Source: Hyaloscypha bicolor E
Lineage: Eukaryota; Ascomycota; Leotiomycetes; Helotiales; Hyaloscyphaceae
Assembly (NCBI RefSeq): GCF_002865645.1
Contig: NW_020194691.1
Coordinates: forward strand, 744,001-808,000
DNA: 64,000 nt
Reading direction: 5' to 3'
The number at the start of each line of letters is the position of its first letter. Position 1 is the stretch's first letter. Position numbers and translations under genes: made by a program. This document shows, piece by piece, positions 1 through 9,000 of this stretch. The notes below the pieces were generated by a model. It made no database searches, was not told the DNA's origin, and worked only from the letters and a program-made list of their open reading frames with translations.

Positions 1-300
1 ACTGTTGGTATCCTGGTGATGTGAAAATCCGAGCAATTTTGGTGGTTGTGAGAAGGAAACGGAGATTGGAGTTCGCGCGAGTTCCAAGGGGGGTGGCGCT
101 AAAACAACGCTAAACACCCCTTAAATTTTAGCGACTACCGAACCGAAGCCTGTTAAACGATGTTGTTTGCAATGAGGTGGAAAGTCACTCTTAAAACAAC
201 GAGGTCGGCCTCACAAGCTGTCATATCACCAGACTGTGGGCCACTGCAATATCTGTGTTTTGATTTAGTCTAGCATACGTCCCAGTATCGAGGCAGGATT

Positions 301-370
301 CACAAGGCGAAACTCCTTCCCGGACGTGAATCAAATACAAGGAATCCATTTTATTCTCCTCGCAATCAAC
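301..370. repeat. Direct repeat, copy A
   Basis: About 70 bp matching 470-547. Both copies begin CACAAGG, contain CGTGAATCAA, GGAATCCAT and TTATTCTCC in the same order, and end AATCAAC, with small indels between these words. No coding or transposon feature explains the pair. Confidence 0.6.
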
Positions 371-469
371 TCACCTATTAACCAAATCACTAGCTGAATG
401 ATCTCTCAATTTCGAATGGTCTGATATTAAACTTATTCCTAGCAGACATAGCAATAGCGAAGCCCAAAT

Positions 470-547
470 CACAAGGAGTAAGAGCAGACCCACCGTGAAT
501 CAACTACAGCGAAGGAATCCATCAAATTATTCTCCACCGTAATCAAC
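470..547. repeat. Direct repeat, copy B
   Basis: Second, slightly longer copy of 301-370. It has an extra 'GCGAA'-like insertion before GGAATCCAT and a few extra bases before TTATTCTCC. Confidence 0.6.
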
Positions 548-799
548 GCGAGTTTTGAAGCTATGCGAATGTACAGAAACCCCTATTTTCATTCTAGAAT
601 AGTCCGCAAGAAGGGAAGTCTATATCTGGGGGGGGGATTTCCCCCCAAACTCCTTCCCGTCCTCTATTAAAAAAAAACTCCAAGAGCTGGACTAGAACCA
701 AGCAACTTCCACACTGCAATACAACAACTAACAGCACACGACATGCCACCACATCCAAGATACCAAGACGCGACACACATTCGAAAGAAAGACGAGAGA

Positions 800-970
800 A
801 TGGTTGAGATAAACGAAAAAAGTCTGGCCGACTTCCCTGTCTCAGCCTCTGGCCTCTCTGGGGGCTATTGGTACAAATGCTCGACTTGCTATAACAGAAC
901 ATGCACGAGCAGTCCGTATTCTCCTGACTGTAGTGTTTGTTGCGATATCATGGTTCGTGATGGTTGGTGA
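800..970 (+). CDS. Small cysteine-rich protein of unknown function
   Basis: This 56-residue ORF has seven cysteines in its second half (W-Y-K-C-x2-C, then TC, then DC-x2-CC). No signal peptide or membrane segment is seen, and I do not recognise the family. The start at 800 is preferred over the upstream ATG at 743 because a diverged copy at 1490 aligns from this Met onward (MVEIN against MAETN). The shared pattern then continues through an acidic/polar N-terminus, G-[YF]-W-x-C-x2-C-x-C and a CxxSP-like segment. The paired cysteines suggest metal binding, but that is inference. A real gene is supported by the conserved paralogous frame, with no transcript evidence. It lies 2.8 kb from the edge of the repeat block, a setting where fast-evolving small genes often sit in these fungi. 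Confidence 0.5.
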   Translation: MVEINEKSLADFPVSASGLSGGYWYKCSTCYNRTCTSSPYSPDCSVCCDIMVRDGW

Positions 971-1000
971 CTGATCATCTGGAGGTACGATAGTTGGATA

Positions 1001-1080
1001 GTTCCAGAATCATCTGACTATTGTGGATGATTCTATGCGTTGAAGTTGAGGTTCATTGGCCAACCTACTGTTTGATAATA
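1001..1080. repeat. 3'-flank repeat, copy 1 (hairpin-forming)
   Basis: This stretch contains AGAATCATC ... GATGATTCT as a perfect 9-bp inverted repeat around an 11-bp loop, followed by TTGGCCAACCT. The same order of words recurs at 1100-1170 and, more diverged, at 1665-1760. Confidence 0.6.
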
Positions 1081-1099
1081 GACTAGAAAGGGCGGGGAG

Positions 1100-1170
1100 A
1101 ATTGAGGAATCATCTACCAGCAGTGGATGATTCTGTGAGATTTGGTTTGCCAACCTAACTTACCATAATA
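1100..1170. repeat. 3'-flank repeat, copy 2 (hairpin-forming)
   Basis: It repeats the GAATCATC ... GATGATTC inverted repeat and the TTTGCCAACCT word of copy 1, and ends CATAATAAC like the sequence after copy 3. Confidence 0.6.
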
Positions 1171-1489
1171 ACAATATGTCTGATATTACTATCTTATCCT
1201 GTCTCGTAAATGATTGCAAAGAACATATTGAATTAGCCTTTTTTGCATGAATGAGCCTGCTAGATTCCATGTGAAAACCCTCTCATACTAGTAGAACCCA
1301 TAAGAACAGAAGACGGCCGTATCAAGGATCAATGATCAATCCCCCCCTGTCCTTCCTTCCCCTTCTCCCTTACAAAACCTTCTCCAAAACAACCCAAATT
1401 CCGGACTCGAACACTCCACCGACTATCTCCTCAAAGTAAAAATCACAATACACAACCTACAACCCACGGAGGCAAGACAAGACTACAAG
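1171..1489. other. Intergenic, leader of the broken paralogue
   Basis: No gene is seen. The sequence changes at about 1330 to a C/A/T-rich tract (C7 run near 1343, then CTTCC repeats). That is typical of a fungal promoter/leader, and a similar C-tract occurs at 1861-1867. Confidence 0.4.
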
Positions 1490-1642
1490 ATGGCTGAGAC
1501 AAACAACCAAAAAACCCTGCCGTCCGAATTCCTAGTCCAAACCTCACAAGGCTTTTGGTGTGAATGCCTGGACTGCGGCTATTAAGAATGCAAGCCCTCT
1601 CCGGATCGCGCCAGCTATTCGCGCTTGGCTCCCCTAGCATGA
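1490..1642 (+). pseudogene. Broken paralogue of the 800-970 small Cys-rich gene
   Basis: Reading from ATG 1490 gives 31 residues that align with the first gene: polar N-terminus, then G-F-W-C-E-C-x2-C. An in-frame TAA at 1583-1585 follows, after which the frame continues 18 more codons to TGA at 1640. The continuation (ECKPSPD) still resembles the first gene's TCTSSPYSPD, so the TAA looks like a disabling mutation and not the natural end. The downstream flank is also related to the flank of the first gene, so a whole gene plus 3' flank was probably duplicated. An alternative is a true 31-residue peptide, or an unrecognised intron removing the stop. Confidence 0.45.
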
Positions 1643-1664
1643 TGCGCACCATAGTCAAGAAGTA

Positions 1665-1760
1665 GTTGAGTTAGAAAGGGTTCCGGAATCTTCTCGACCT
1701 GCTGTGGATAGTTCATGCGTTGACGTTTTGGTTGGCCAACCTGCTGTGACAACATAATAA
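1665..1760. repeat. 3'-flank repeat, copy 3 (diverged)
   Basis: It shares TTAGAAAGGG, GGAATC, TGTGGAT, TTCATGCGTTGA and TTGGCCAACCTGCTGTG with copies 1 and 2 in the same order. The inverted repeat has decayed. It lies after the broken paralogue, as copies 1-2 lie after the intact gene. Confidence 0.55.
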
Positions 1761-1973
1761 CCAAAAATGGAATGGACGACTGCAGCTGAATATCGGACAT
1801 TTAGCCTGCCATGCCAGCGAAGAAGGGCAAGCAAGATATACTTTAGCTAATCTCCTCATCCCCCCCCTGAAGATTTTGGGACATTGAAAAGTTCTTATTG
1901 CTCTCCATGCCAAGGGTACTTTACAACACCTCAATTCTCCTTCCAACCCCAACCCCAACACCGTCTCAGCCCT

Positions 1974-3741
1974 CTACGCGTCATCGTTACTCCAATCCCC
2001 CTCCTCATCATCATCCTCTACCTGTTCCACTAATCCCCCCTCATTATGCTTACTTGTATTCCCACTTTCCACCTCTTGCTCTTCATCAACCATGTATTCC
2101 GTACCCCTGACCTCCCACTTGTCATGCTGAGGGTGGAACTCTGTTTTCCGGCTACAGCACTTGAAGCAGATGTAAAAAGCGTCCAGGCACTCTGTGCAAG
2201 CTGTGACTGTGCCATAGATACCCTAAGAAACCCATCAGCCTCTCCCTCATCCGTGTAATAGAAAAGGAAGGGGATAGAAGACTTACAAACAAACACACAT
2301 CACAGTACCCCGGCGTTCGATTCGCCCTCATCGAGGTATGGAATTTCGCATCCCACGCTCCATCTTTGCTCGGCGAAGGGGAAGCAGTACTCTTCGAACT
2401 CGTACTCCTCTTCTTCCCCTTCGGTGTCAACAACCTCACAACCTCCGCACTCGCCCCATGATACCGTGCCAGTTTCAACGGACTCCACTCCCTGTCCTCG
2501 CTCTTCCCTCTGGCCCAAGTATCTGCACCCTGGGACAAGAGTAGCTTGATGACCGCTATATCAATGCTAGATGCCGCACCCCATTTATCGGCTGGCCGGC
2601 ACGCCCACATGAGGGGCGTCCATCCATCGATGTCTGGCTCGTTGATGAGATGTTTGGTCTTAGAGAGGATGAGTTCTACGACATCGAGGTGGTTGCTCGC
2701 TACCGCGATGTGGAGAGGCGACTGTCCGATTTTGGTCTTGGCTGTGACATCTGCTCCAGCGTCGAGGAGCAGGCGAACTTGCGGGAGTGTTTTGAACGAC
2801 GCGTAGTGGATTGCTCGTCGTCCGAAGGCATCTGTGTAGTTGATGTCTGCGCCTTTGTCGAGGAGCAGCTGCATGTGCTCGACAGATTTATCTTCCATTC
2901 CTAGACTTGCGACATTGAGCGCAGACCCAAAATAGCCCGCGTGCGCGTTGACATCTGCACCTGCTTCATCTATTAGATAGTGGAGGATGGTATCTCTTGC
3001 GGTATCACTATAAACTTCACCGGCGTCAGGATAGAGGGTTGCTTGGAGAGGCGTGCCGCTGATGTTCGGGTCGGCGAGGTTGACATCGCCTCCCTTCGAC
3101 ACGAGCAATTTGAGGATCTCGAGTTGCCCCGAGGCAGCTGCAACGTGAATAGGACCGGCACGGTAGCCACCTACTACGTTAATATTGGCTTTTTTCTCGA
3201 GGAGATACGTGGCAATATCAAGCCTTTTCCTAGTGACTGCCTGGCCTAGGAACGTATAATTGCCCCGGCCGCGATGCTCTATGTTCGCGCCGCGGTTGAC
3301 TAACAACTTGATGATAGATAATTGTGTGGTTGCAGTAGAGGTATGAAGAGCTGTGTCTTTGGACTCGTTGACAGCTTCTAGGTCCGGATCGTATTCTAGT
3401 AGTGCTTTCACACATTCCTCCTTTTCATTACTGACGGCTAGCATCAATGGCGTTGAGCCCTTTGGAGTCTTTGACTTCGTATTGGCACCACCCTCGAGGA
3501 GATCCCGCATAATCTCGGCATACCCTAATACTGCTATCGCTTGAAGGGGAGTGTAGCCGTCGTCCCAAAGGCTTTGTTCTTGGCATGTAATTTCTGGGTT
3601 CGCACCACGCGAGACGAGGAGTTTCACTGCTTCGGGATGGTAGTTGTATGCGGCAAGGTACAAAGGACTACCACTAAAGTCATACTCAACTTTTTTTTTC
3701 GCTGATTCTGTTTTAGTGTTTGGACGTGAGCAGCTGCCGCC
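1974..3741 (-). CDS. Ankyrin-repeat protein with C-terminal ZZ-like zinc finger, 5'-incomplete
   Basis: Two exons on the minus strand: exon A from 3741 down to 2287, intron 2286-2223, exon B from 2222 to the stop at 1976-1974. The product is about 560 residues. It begins with a lysine-rich stretch, then about 12 ankyrin repeats (for example TPLQAIAVLGYAEIMRDLL, SPLHIAVASNHLDVVELIL), then a Ser/Lys-rich linker. After splicing comes C-x2-C, C-x2-C, Y-x-C-x2-CC, H-x2-H, which fits a ZZ-type finger, and last an acidic tail. Ankyrin repeats bind proteins; in fungi such arrays are often the C-terminal part of NLR-like proteins. The oddity is that no ATG exists in the open frame before 3510. Upstream there is an in-frame TAA at 3742-3744 and an in-frame ATG only at 3864. 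The gene therefore looks truncated or newly broken at its 5' end, at the edge of the repeat block. The ankyrin and finger calls are firm; functionality is doubtful. Confidence 0.85.
2223..2286 (-). other. Spliceosomal intron in the ankyrin gene
   Basis: 64 bp, phase 0. Donor GTAAGT (2286-2281), branch-like GGCTGATGG, acceptor TTCTTAG ending at 2223. Removing it joins the CDVC pair of the finger to the ACTEC/YICFKC pairs and replaces a degenerate read-through tail with an open acidic C-terminus of 82 residues. Confidence 0.85.
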
Positions 3742-3743
3742 TT

Positions 3744-3858
3744 AACCTGAGCCGAGGGTGAGCATTCCTGAGCATGCCTGAGCACGTCCTGAGCTCGGCC
3801 TGAGCTCGGCCTGAGCAACCTGAGCATACGGCAGAGTCAGCCTGAGCATGCGCTGAGG
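3744..3858. repeat. Degenerate CCTGAGC short-repeat cluster
   Basis: Eight copies of CCTGAGC plus variants (GGTGAGC, GCTGAGG), irregularly spaced 7-15 bp apart, immediately upstream of the open ankyrin frame. On the minus strand this reads as Ala-Gln/Leu-Arg-rich peptide in two frames. It may be noncoding promoter DNA or an expanded N-terminal coding repeat. Confidence 0.6.
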
Positions 3859-4007
3859 GGCCATTTTAGCTCCCACAGGGACTTGTTCCGGCTCCCTTAA
3901 TACTCGGTTATACTTTCCTCATTTTGTCTCCAAGTACAGATCCCATTTTGGCTCCCTTGCAACCGAGATTCCCCCGAGCCATTTTTAGATCCACATTCGC
4001 TTATATA
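3859..4007. other. Boundary segment between gene-bearing and AT-rich DNA
   Basis: It has three imperfect copies of CCATTTT-[AG]-GCTCCC (about 3861, 3942, 3978) and two of GGCTCCCTT. No gene is seen. Composition falls to AT-rich from 4000 on. The last 8 bases (4000-4007, CTTATATA) are the left target duplication of the hAT-like element. Confidence 0.5.
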
Positions 4008-4952
4008 CAGTGTATCAAAAAAAAAATCAAGGCTAATTAATTATAATTAACTATAGTTAATTATAGTTGATTATGATTTGATTCAGCAAATTTTGACTTG
4101 ATTTGATTTGATTATAATTATAATTAATTATAATCAACTATAATCATCACGTGATAAGAAAACTTGAATTTCTCAAGTAACTTAAAAGATTATTAAATAA
4201 CTAACGGCTATATTAATAAGATATGAACAAAACTTATAGAATATATATAAGAGTATAAAGCTAGTCTAAATCGGGCATAAAAAACTAGATATCTTTCTTA
4301 GAAACCTCTTCTTTATCTTTTTTATTTCTCCCTATTTTGAGGGATATTAAAATTAATTAAAGATTATTGAGATATTTTCGAATATATCGAGTAAAAATAA
4401 GTAAGTTTATAGTCGAAAGCTTCTTAATTAGAGCTATAATTATTGAGATATTTATATATAAAATAAGGGGAGAAGGAAGTAACCTGAGGAAAATTACTTA
4501 TTTATATATAAATCCTCTAGAATCTAGAAGATTATTTAATAAGCCTCTAATTAGATATAACCCTCTAATTTTAAAGCGTCTATTTGTAAGAGAGCCTATT
4601 TTTAGCTAATTTATTTATAATAATAAGATTTATAAGGTGGCGAAGAATTACTAGAAAATCGAGGAGGTTTTAGCGCCTTCGGCTCGCGCCGCTTCGCTTA
4701 CCAAGCAGCGCGATACCCGATTTAGTAAGGAGCGCCTTAAGTGATACCGGATACGGACTAGCCTAAGACTTATTTTAGCCTTATCTCGCTTTCGAACCTC
4801 CGAGCGCACGTGCACGCTCACGTGACTAAATAATTAATTATAATTAACTATAGTTAATTATAGTTGATTATGATTTGATTAAGTAGATTTTGACTTAATT
4901 TGATTTGATTCAGAGGCTATAATCAAATCAAACTAAATCATTTGACACACTG
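4008..4952. mobile_element. Non-autonomous hAT-like DNA transposon
   Basis: 945 bp with terminal inverted repeats CAGTGTATCAAA (left) and TTTGACACACTG (right, one mismatch). It is flanked by a perfect 8-bp target duplication CTTATATA at 4000-4007 and 4953-4960. An 8-bp duplication and CAGTG ends are the hAT superfamily pattern. A subterminal block of about 90 bp (TTAATTATAATTAACTATAG and following) occurs near both ends in direct orientation, at about 4029-4110 and 4832-4910. No transposase is recognisable: the only open frame (4367-4609, 80 codons) is AT-biased and matches nothing I know. A small GC-rich island at 4655-4830, containing CACGTG-type words, survives inside. Mobilisation would need a transposase from elsewhere. 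Confidence 0.8.
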
Positions 4953-4960
4953 CTTATATA

Positions 4961-5269
4961 TACGTAATAAATATATTAGCCTCATTATTCCATAACGTCT
5001 CATTAATATTTACGGGGGCGATTTTATATAATACAAATTTCGGTAGCATTCAATTTTCTCCTCTTTACTTTTATATATTTTAATACTATACTTTCCTGTC
5101 TCCTTTCTCTTTCTTTTTCTCCTAGTTTTTGTTCTGCTTATAGAGGGCAAAGGGCCAAGGTGCTCCGACGGCGAGTTTGATTCCTGTACTATTCATATAT
5201 ATATGACATTACTTCGGGAAAGGGCTTATATAGCGGATAATTGGAATAAGGATGACAAGTTCGCCAGTT
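4961..5269. other. AT-rich spacer, no gene
   Basis: T/C-rich tract around 5050-5130, otherwise nothing recognisable. It leads into the satellite. Confidence 0.4.
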
Positions 5270-6023
5270 AATCGTTATGAGATTCATGCAGCTACGAGAT
5301 TGCCTTACCAAAGGGTTATACTAAAGCTCGGGAGAGGGATCATACATGCCATATAAGGGACAATCGTATTAGCGGGACTGCGAAAGGGGAGATCGCCAGT
5401 GGCCAAGCCTACTAATAGTGACATTACGTAGCAGTAATGCCGTATCAGGGAGTAGTCGCACCAGTATCCAGTAGCACTGGAAGATTTATATAAATCCTAA
5501 CGGTCCAGGATTATATTAGTATCGGAGCTTCACTAATAAAGGGGGGAGGGGGAGGGTCAGCTGGCAGACGTCAGGCAGAGATAGAGATTTATATAGAATT
5601 AATACTGTATCCTAGGAGTCACACCAAGGGCCAGTGGTACTAGAAGATTAGTGTAAATCCTGGTAAGGCAGAATCACACTAGCGGCACAGTTTAGTAATA
5701 AAGGGGTACAGGATCAGCTGGGTATAGGTCAAATAGAGGTAGAGATTCATATAACGGCAATACCGCGAAGAAGTTATACGAGGGGCCAATAGCACTAGAA
5801 GATTCATATAAATCCTGACAATACAGAACCATATTAGCGGCACAGTTCACTAGCAAGAGCGTAGGATCAGCTGAGTCGGGGTCAAACAGAGGTGGAGATT
5901 CATGCAACGGTAATACTGCATCCAGAAGGGGTTATACCAAGGGCTAGTAGCACTGGGAGAGCAAGGCAGAATCACACTAGCGGCATAGTTCACTGATAAA
6001 GGGAGTGCGGGGTTACTAGTATG
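5270..6023. repeat. Tandem satellite, unit about 157 bp
   Basis: Clear units start near 5463, 5628, 5783 and 5941 (last one partial), with a more diverged one or two before 5460. Each unit carries in order: CCAGTAGCACTAGAAGATT, TAAATCCTG, GCAGAATCACACTAGCGGC, CAGTTCACTAATAAAGGGG, GGATCAGCTG, CAAACAGAGGTAGAGATTCA, and a CGGTAATACTGCATCC-like end. Period varies 155-163. It keeps CpA and TpG, unlike the DNA after it. No coding role is supported; a minus-strand open frame at 5692-5907 is just the repeat read through. Confidence 0.85.
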
Positions 6024-9000
6024 ATTTCTGTGGCCGATCTCGTTTATATAAAGGTTTAGAATATTCCAGAGAGTAGGGCTCTGTCCATACTCAACTTCCC
6101 TTTCTCTTCGTATTAAGTAAGGGGTAGTCTTAGCCTTAGTACAATCCCTTCTTTAATATAATATCGCTGCTATCTAAACTTAACTATAGTTAGTAGGTAT
6201 ACTAGCTATTCTAAGCCCACTCGATTAACGTAATTTTGCTACTAAAGTGGTTCTGCCTTGTCTTATCTATATAAAACTTTTAGCTCCTTATAGAGACGGA
6301 CCCTCTTAACCACCCGGTAATACCAGCAGCAAACGCCAGTTACTAATATACCCCTAAGCATTCTGCTAGCCTAGTTAATTCCTCTAGGCCAGCTAGTCAG
6401 TCCGTAAAAGGCAGGCTTAAGGCAGATTAAGGCACTAGATTATACCGGCGCTTAGCTCGACTCTTCTGAGCATAATAATAATCTGCCCAAACTAGAAGGT
6501 ATCCCGGAGGAGGGGCTATAGTAGTACTCAGCTTATGCCCTAGTAAAAGGGATTGGGTTAGTCTATAGGAATAGAATCTGCCTATAAAGAAGTATATAGA
6601 AGCGCTAAGCTCTTCTAACTAGCTTGATTAGTAAAGAAGTAGCAGAGGAAAGAGTAGATATATAAGAGCTTAGTTTAGGGCTTCCTCGGATTATACTATA
6701 TACCAGAAAGTATATACCGGTATAAGGAGGTAATATAGAATAGAAAGAGATATATTAGTACTTATTATAAGTTATAACACTTTTAGCTTATATTATGCTA
6801 TAATATTATTGAAACTAATAATTTATAGTTAAGGTTAATAATCAGATATACTTTAAGCATTTTTAAAAGTAGTGGGGTTTCAGGCATTACTTAAGGCTAC
6901 TAACAAGTTATATATAGAGGCTCAGATCTGAACTAGCTAGTATAAAGGAGTTTAATAAATGGGTTTATAATATAACTTCAAAACTCAAATATAGGTAGAT
7001 ATAGACGAGAAGCGGCTTTAAATAGAGAATAGTATAAGATTAGAGGAAGATATATTAGGTAGAATATTATAAAAGAAACTTAGAAGCAGATTTAAAGACT
7101 TGTAATTACTAAGGCTAATAGATATTTCTTATACTATAAGTATTATAATATTAACTAGTGAATTATTTAATAACTTATATAGTTATTTGCTTTAATAGGT
7201 TTATTATATTATATAGCTTTCCAAAATACTCTATAGCAAATAATATACCTTAAATACTAATTTGTAACTAGTAAGACTATTCGCTAATATAATTCAGGCC
7301 AATTTCTTTTTTTTGACTTTTTAAATACTTTTCCCTTAATTCTCTAGAATATAGAAGTCTCCGGAGTAATTTCTTTAATATAACTTAATTAACTATTAGC
7401 TTTCTCTAGTAAAGATAAGGCATCCTAATTTAAAGGCTCTAAGAGATTATAGCTTTCTAATACCTATAAAAGTCCGGATTCTTCTGGCTCAAATTACTAT
7501 AAGACCTCAAAATTAGGCAATATATTAATAACTAAATAGACTTTTTTTAGGTAAGTCGGTATTTATATATTATAAATATTCTTAGTAAATTTATATACTA
7601 TCTATTTCTCTTTACTATCTAATACTATAAATCTAAACTTATAGATTAGATAGTAATAGAAAATAGTCTTTTTTCTATTAATTATAGAATAATAGCTATA
7701 GATTCTTACTATCCGGTAATTATACGAGATTAAAAAGGCAAGTATTTCCCAATAAAGCTTATTTTCATGCTTTATAAGTCTAAATAGTTTAATAATACCT
7801 CTTATTACCAGAATTATACTATAAGTATTCTATTAGTCTATAATATTAAATACTATAATATTATACTTAATCTTATAGGTTAGAAATAGGAAGTATATCT
7901 GCCAGATAGCTATAAAATAAGATATAAAAGTATCTGGAAGCTCGCTAATAAAAGGCTAAAGCTTTTCTAGCTAATTATTTATAAATATAGATTATCTGAA
8001 ACCTATAGAATAATTAGATTATAGGCAAGAACTATAAAAAGATTTGGTACTATTCTAGCCTTTATTAATATTTTTAATTAAAGAATTAAGATATATAGTA
8101 CTATATATAGCTAGGGTTTCTATAGAAAGAATAATTAATTAAGTAATATCTTAAACTACTCTTACCTTATTTCTGTTTTATATTTTTTAGTAAGCTTTCT
8201 TAAATATATTATTATAAAATAAGAAGCTTTAAGGAACTATCTGCTCTTTCTCTAATAAAATTTAGTAGAAGTTCTTATTTATATTTATAATACCCAAGTT
8301 AGACTTATTTATAAAGCTACTCTTGGTTATAAGAATAATTATATAGCTCGGATATATATAAAATGCACTTTTTGCTTTTCTTAGCTTTTAATTACTAGGT
8401 ATTATAGAGCTAGATATAATAGAGCCAGCTTCCGATTATTTATTATAAAAAGAAGATAATAACTTCCTTCTTATAAATAAGTAATTTAATTCTATTTTTA
8501 TTACCTAGAATATTCCGTTATATATTTCGAGATCTTTTTTAGTCTAATTATCTTAGTTAAAATATTTCTTAGGCTAGCATTTCTCTTTACTCTAGTAACT
8601 AATTAAATTAGTTTTATTATTATTAATATTACTCGTTATTTCTCGGTTAAATATATCCTTAATAGTAGAAGATATTCGTTATTATTTTTAAAGAGGCTCA
8701 AATAAAGTAGAACTAGATAGATCTTTAGGTTCTTATAATTATTTTCGTTTTTGTTTTCATTTCCTAGCCTATAAAAACTTGACTTAAATTAGCTTTATAG
8801 TATACTAGAAAAAGAAAGCTATACCTCTTTACCGGAAGTATTACTAGTTAGGGAAGGAAGTAGGTATTTAGGTTTAGTATTTATATTTTTGGATATAATT
8901 TATTATAAATATATATTTTTATAAGGAAAAGGTTATAGTTGCTTTTTCTTAATATCTTATAGCCACATTTCTATTAATAATTAGTTAGAATATATAGAGA

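Larger units (their letters stand above)
1..742. other. Intergenic, no gene recognised
   Basis: Normal-composition DNA with no convincing coding frame on either strand. It holds a direct-repeat pair (see 301-370 and 470-547) and a G9/C6 hairpin-like run at 628-646. The segment just before 743 is C/A-rich, as is common in fungal 5' leaders, so it may be the promoter and leader of the small ORF at 800. Confidence 0.5.

Noticed and set aside
594..902. Minus-strand open frame of 102 codons
   Set aside because: It overlaps the plus-strand small gene whose frame is supported by a paralogue, and its composition (runs of Val/Leu/Cys) looks like an antisense shadow.
2300..3249. Several open frames antisense or out of phase to the ankyrin gene
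   Set aside because: The ankyrin repeats are unambiguous in one frame; the others are shadows.
4367..4609. 80-codon plus frame inside the hAT-like element
   Set aside because: No hAT or other transposase motif; Ile/Leu/Arg-rich composition follows from AT bias.
5692..5907. 71-codon minus frame
   Set aside because: It is two satellite units read through, which explains its internal repetition (ESPPLFDPDSADP and ESLPLFDLYPADP).
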